64,000 nt of DNA, taken from Limobrevibacterium gyesilva (GTDB taxonomy: Bacteria > Pseudomonadota > Alphaproteobacteria > Acetobacterales > Acetobacteraceae). Below the pieces are notes generated by a model. It was not told where the DNA came from. It was given only the letters and a program-made list of their open reading frames with translations, and did no database searches. Below, piece after piece: positions 63,480 through 64,000 of the stretch. The stretch spans positions 124,001 to 188,000 of the forward strand of contig NZ_JAPDNT010000006.1 in assembly GCF_025989185.1 (NCBI RefSeq), written 5' to 3'. How positions within the stretch are numbered: position 1 is the stretch's first letter; each line of letters starts with the position of its first letter. Position numbers and translations under genes: made by a program.

Positions 63480-64000
63480 TGAATCAGCAACTCCGTGAAC
63501 AGGACATCGACCACGCGCGCGGGCGCCGCCGCGACGTTGGCGCGCGCGATCAGTTCCTCGCGCAGGCGATAGGTGCCGGCGGAACCGCGCAGCTCCTCCG
63601 GCCGCATCTCGCGCAGATAGGTCTGGAACATGTCGAGCAGGCGGGGCATCGCCGCCTGCACCGCCGCTTCGTCCTCGGGCCTGGCCAGCTCCAGGCGGGA
63701 GCGCAGCTTGACGTAGACGGTGCGCCGCGCGCCGGCGTTGAGGTTGGCAACGATCTCGGGCATCTCGGCGAAGCTGGGCGGCTTCGCCTTCGCCTCGCCT
63801 TCCGGCGGCCCGGCGGCCTCGCCCTCGGCGTGCACGCCCGCCTTGCCCATGCCCAGCAGCGGCGGAAGGATGCCGCCGAACCACAGCCCGGCGCCGATGC
63901 CCGACAGCACCACGGGCACCGCCAGCAGCAGCAGCCGCTTCCTGCCGCCCTTGGCAGATGCGGCTGCATCCTCGGCCGATGGTGATGGAGCCGCCGTCGC
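63476..64000 (-). CDS. fliL: flagellar basal body-associated protein FliL (start beyond window)
   Basis: At least 174 residues of FliL; the start codon lies past the right edge because the frame is open with no ATG to base 64000. The basic segment SAKGGRKRLLLLAVPVVLSGIGAGLWFGG gives the membrane helix. The periplasmic part has FAEMPEIVANLNAGARRTVYVKLRSRLELA, RLLDMFQTYLREMRPEELRGSAGTYRLREELI and DVLFTELLIQ, all typical. FliL stabilises the stator. It overlaps fliM by ATGA. Confidence 0.9.
   Translation of the reverse strand, partial: ATAAPSPSAEDAAASAKGGRKRLLLLAVPVVLSGIGAGLWFGGILPPLLGMGKAGVHAEGEAAGPPEGEAKAKPPSFAEMPEIVANLNAGARRTVYVKLRSRLELARPEDEAAVQAAMPRLLDMFQTYLREMRPEELRGSAGTYRLREELIARANVAAAPARVVDVLFTELLIQ

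Overview
The window is a 64 kb piece of a very GC-rich (by eye about 70%) alphaproteobacterial chromosome, most likely from Acetobacteraceae / Rhodospirillales. The evidence is a GTTC-N7-GTTC (alphaproteobacterial) LexA box upstream of recA, a cckA-like hybrid kinase coupled to flhB, a DUF6468-motE-cheY-cheZ flagellar block, and hairpin repeats of a kind common between genes in this group. No rRNA, tRNA, CRISPR array, prophage or transposase gene was found. Both ends cut genes: an ABC solute-binding protein on the left and fliL on the right.

Region by region. 1-3043: the end of a polyamine-type ABC importer (binding protein and two permeases) and an EamA transporter. 3331-8939: a tightly coupled minus-strand operon of two paralogous M20 aminoacylases, nanE, a BadF/GlcNAc-kinase-family ATPase and gamma-glutamyltransferase, probably for salvage of amino sugars and peptides. 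9074-11930: L-serine dehydratase and glucose-6-phosphate dehydrogenase, ending in a perfect 21-bp inverted repeat. 12125-15556: an orphan peptide-binding protein, an Asp/Glu racemase-family enzyme and a zinc alcohol dehydrogenase; the last two lie between inverted copies of a 60-bp repeat. 15669-20684: a YbhGFSR-type exporter (HlyD adaptor, double ATPase, two ABC-2 permeases). 20750-28643: a peptide ABC importer with an amidase, plus two more family-5 binding proteins, one of them frameshifted. 29183-32777: aminotransferase, ArgE-like deacetylase and MFS transporter. 32889-37079: small exported proteins, a Met/Cys gamma-lyase-type PLP enzyme divergent from an Lrp regulator, and an RcnB-like / glycine-histidine-rich secreted pair.

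37146-47624 carries core genes: fabI coupled to a PhaC-like DUF3141 protein, alaS, an MBL-fold hydrolase, an LprI-like protein, a cytidine deaminase-like enzyme, recA and an SDR.

47708-54243 is a flagellar export/rod block: flgB-flgC-fliE-fliQ-fliR-flhB-cckA on the minus strand, divergent from a small unknown gene, fliO and fliP on the plus strand. 54786-55428 is a short, less GC-rich accessory patch with an orphan Imm32-like immunity gene and repeats. 55429-56883 is the spermidine pair speD-speE. 57075-64000 is a second flagellar/chemotaxis operon on the minus strand: fliL-fliM-DUF6468-motE-cheY-cheZ and a large unknown periplasmic protein.

Start and stop overlaps (ATGA, GTGA, TGATG) are very common, so most of the window is organised as translationally coupled operons dealing with peptide and amino-acid uptake, amino-acid catabolism and motility.
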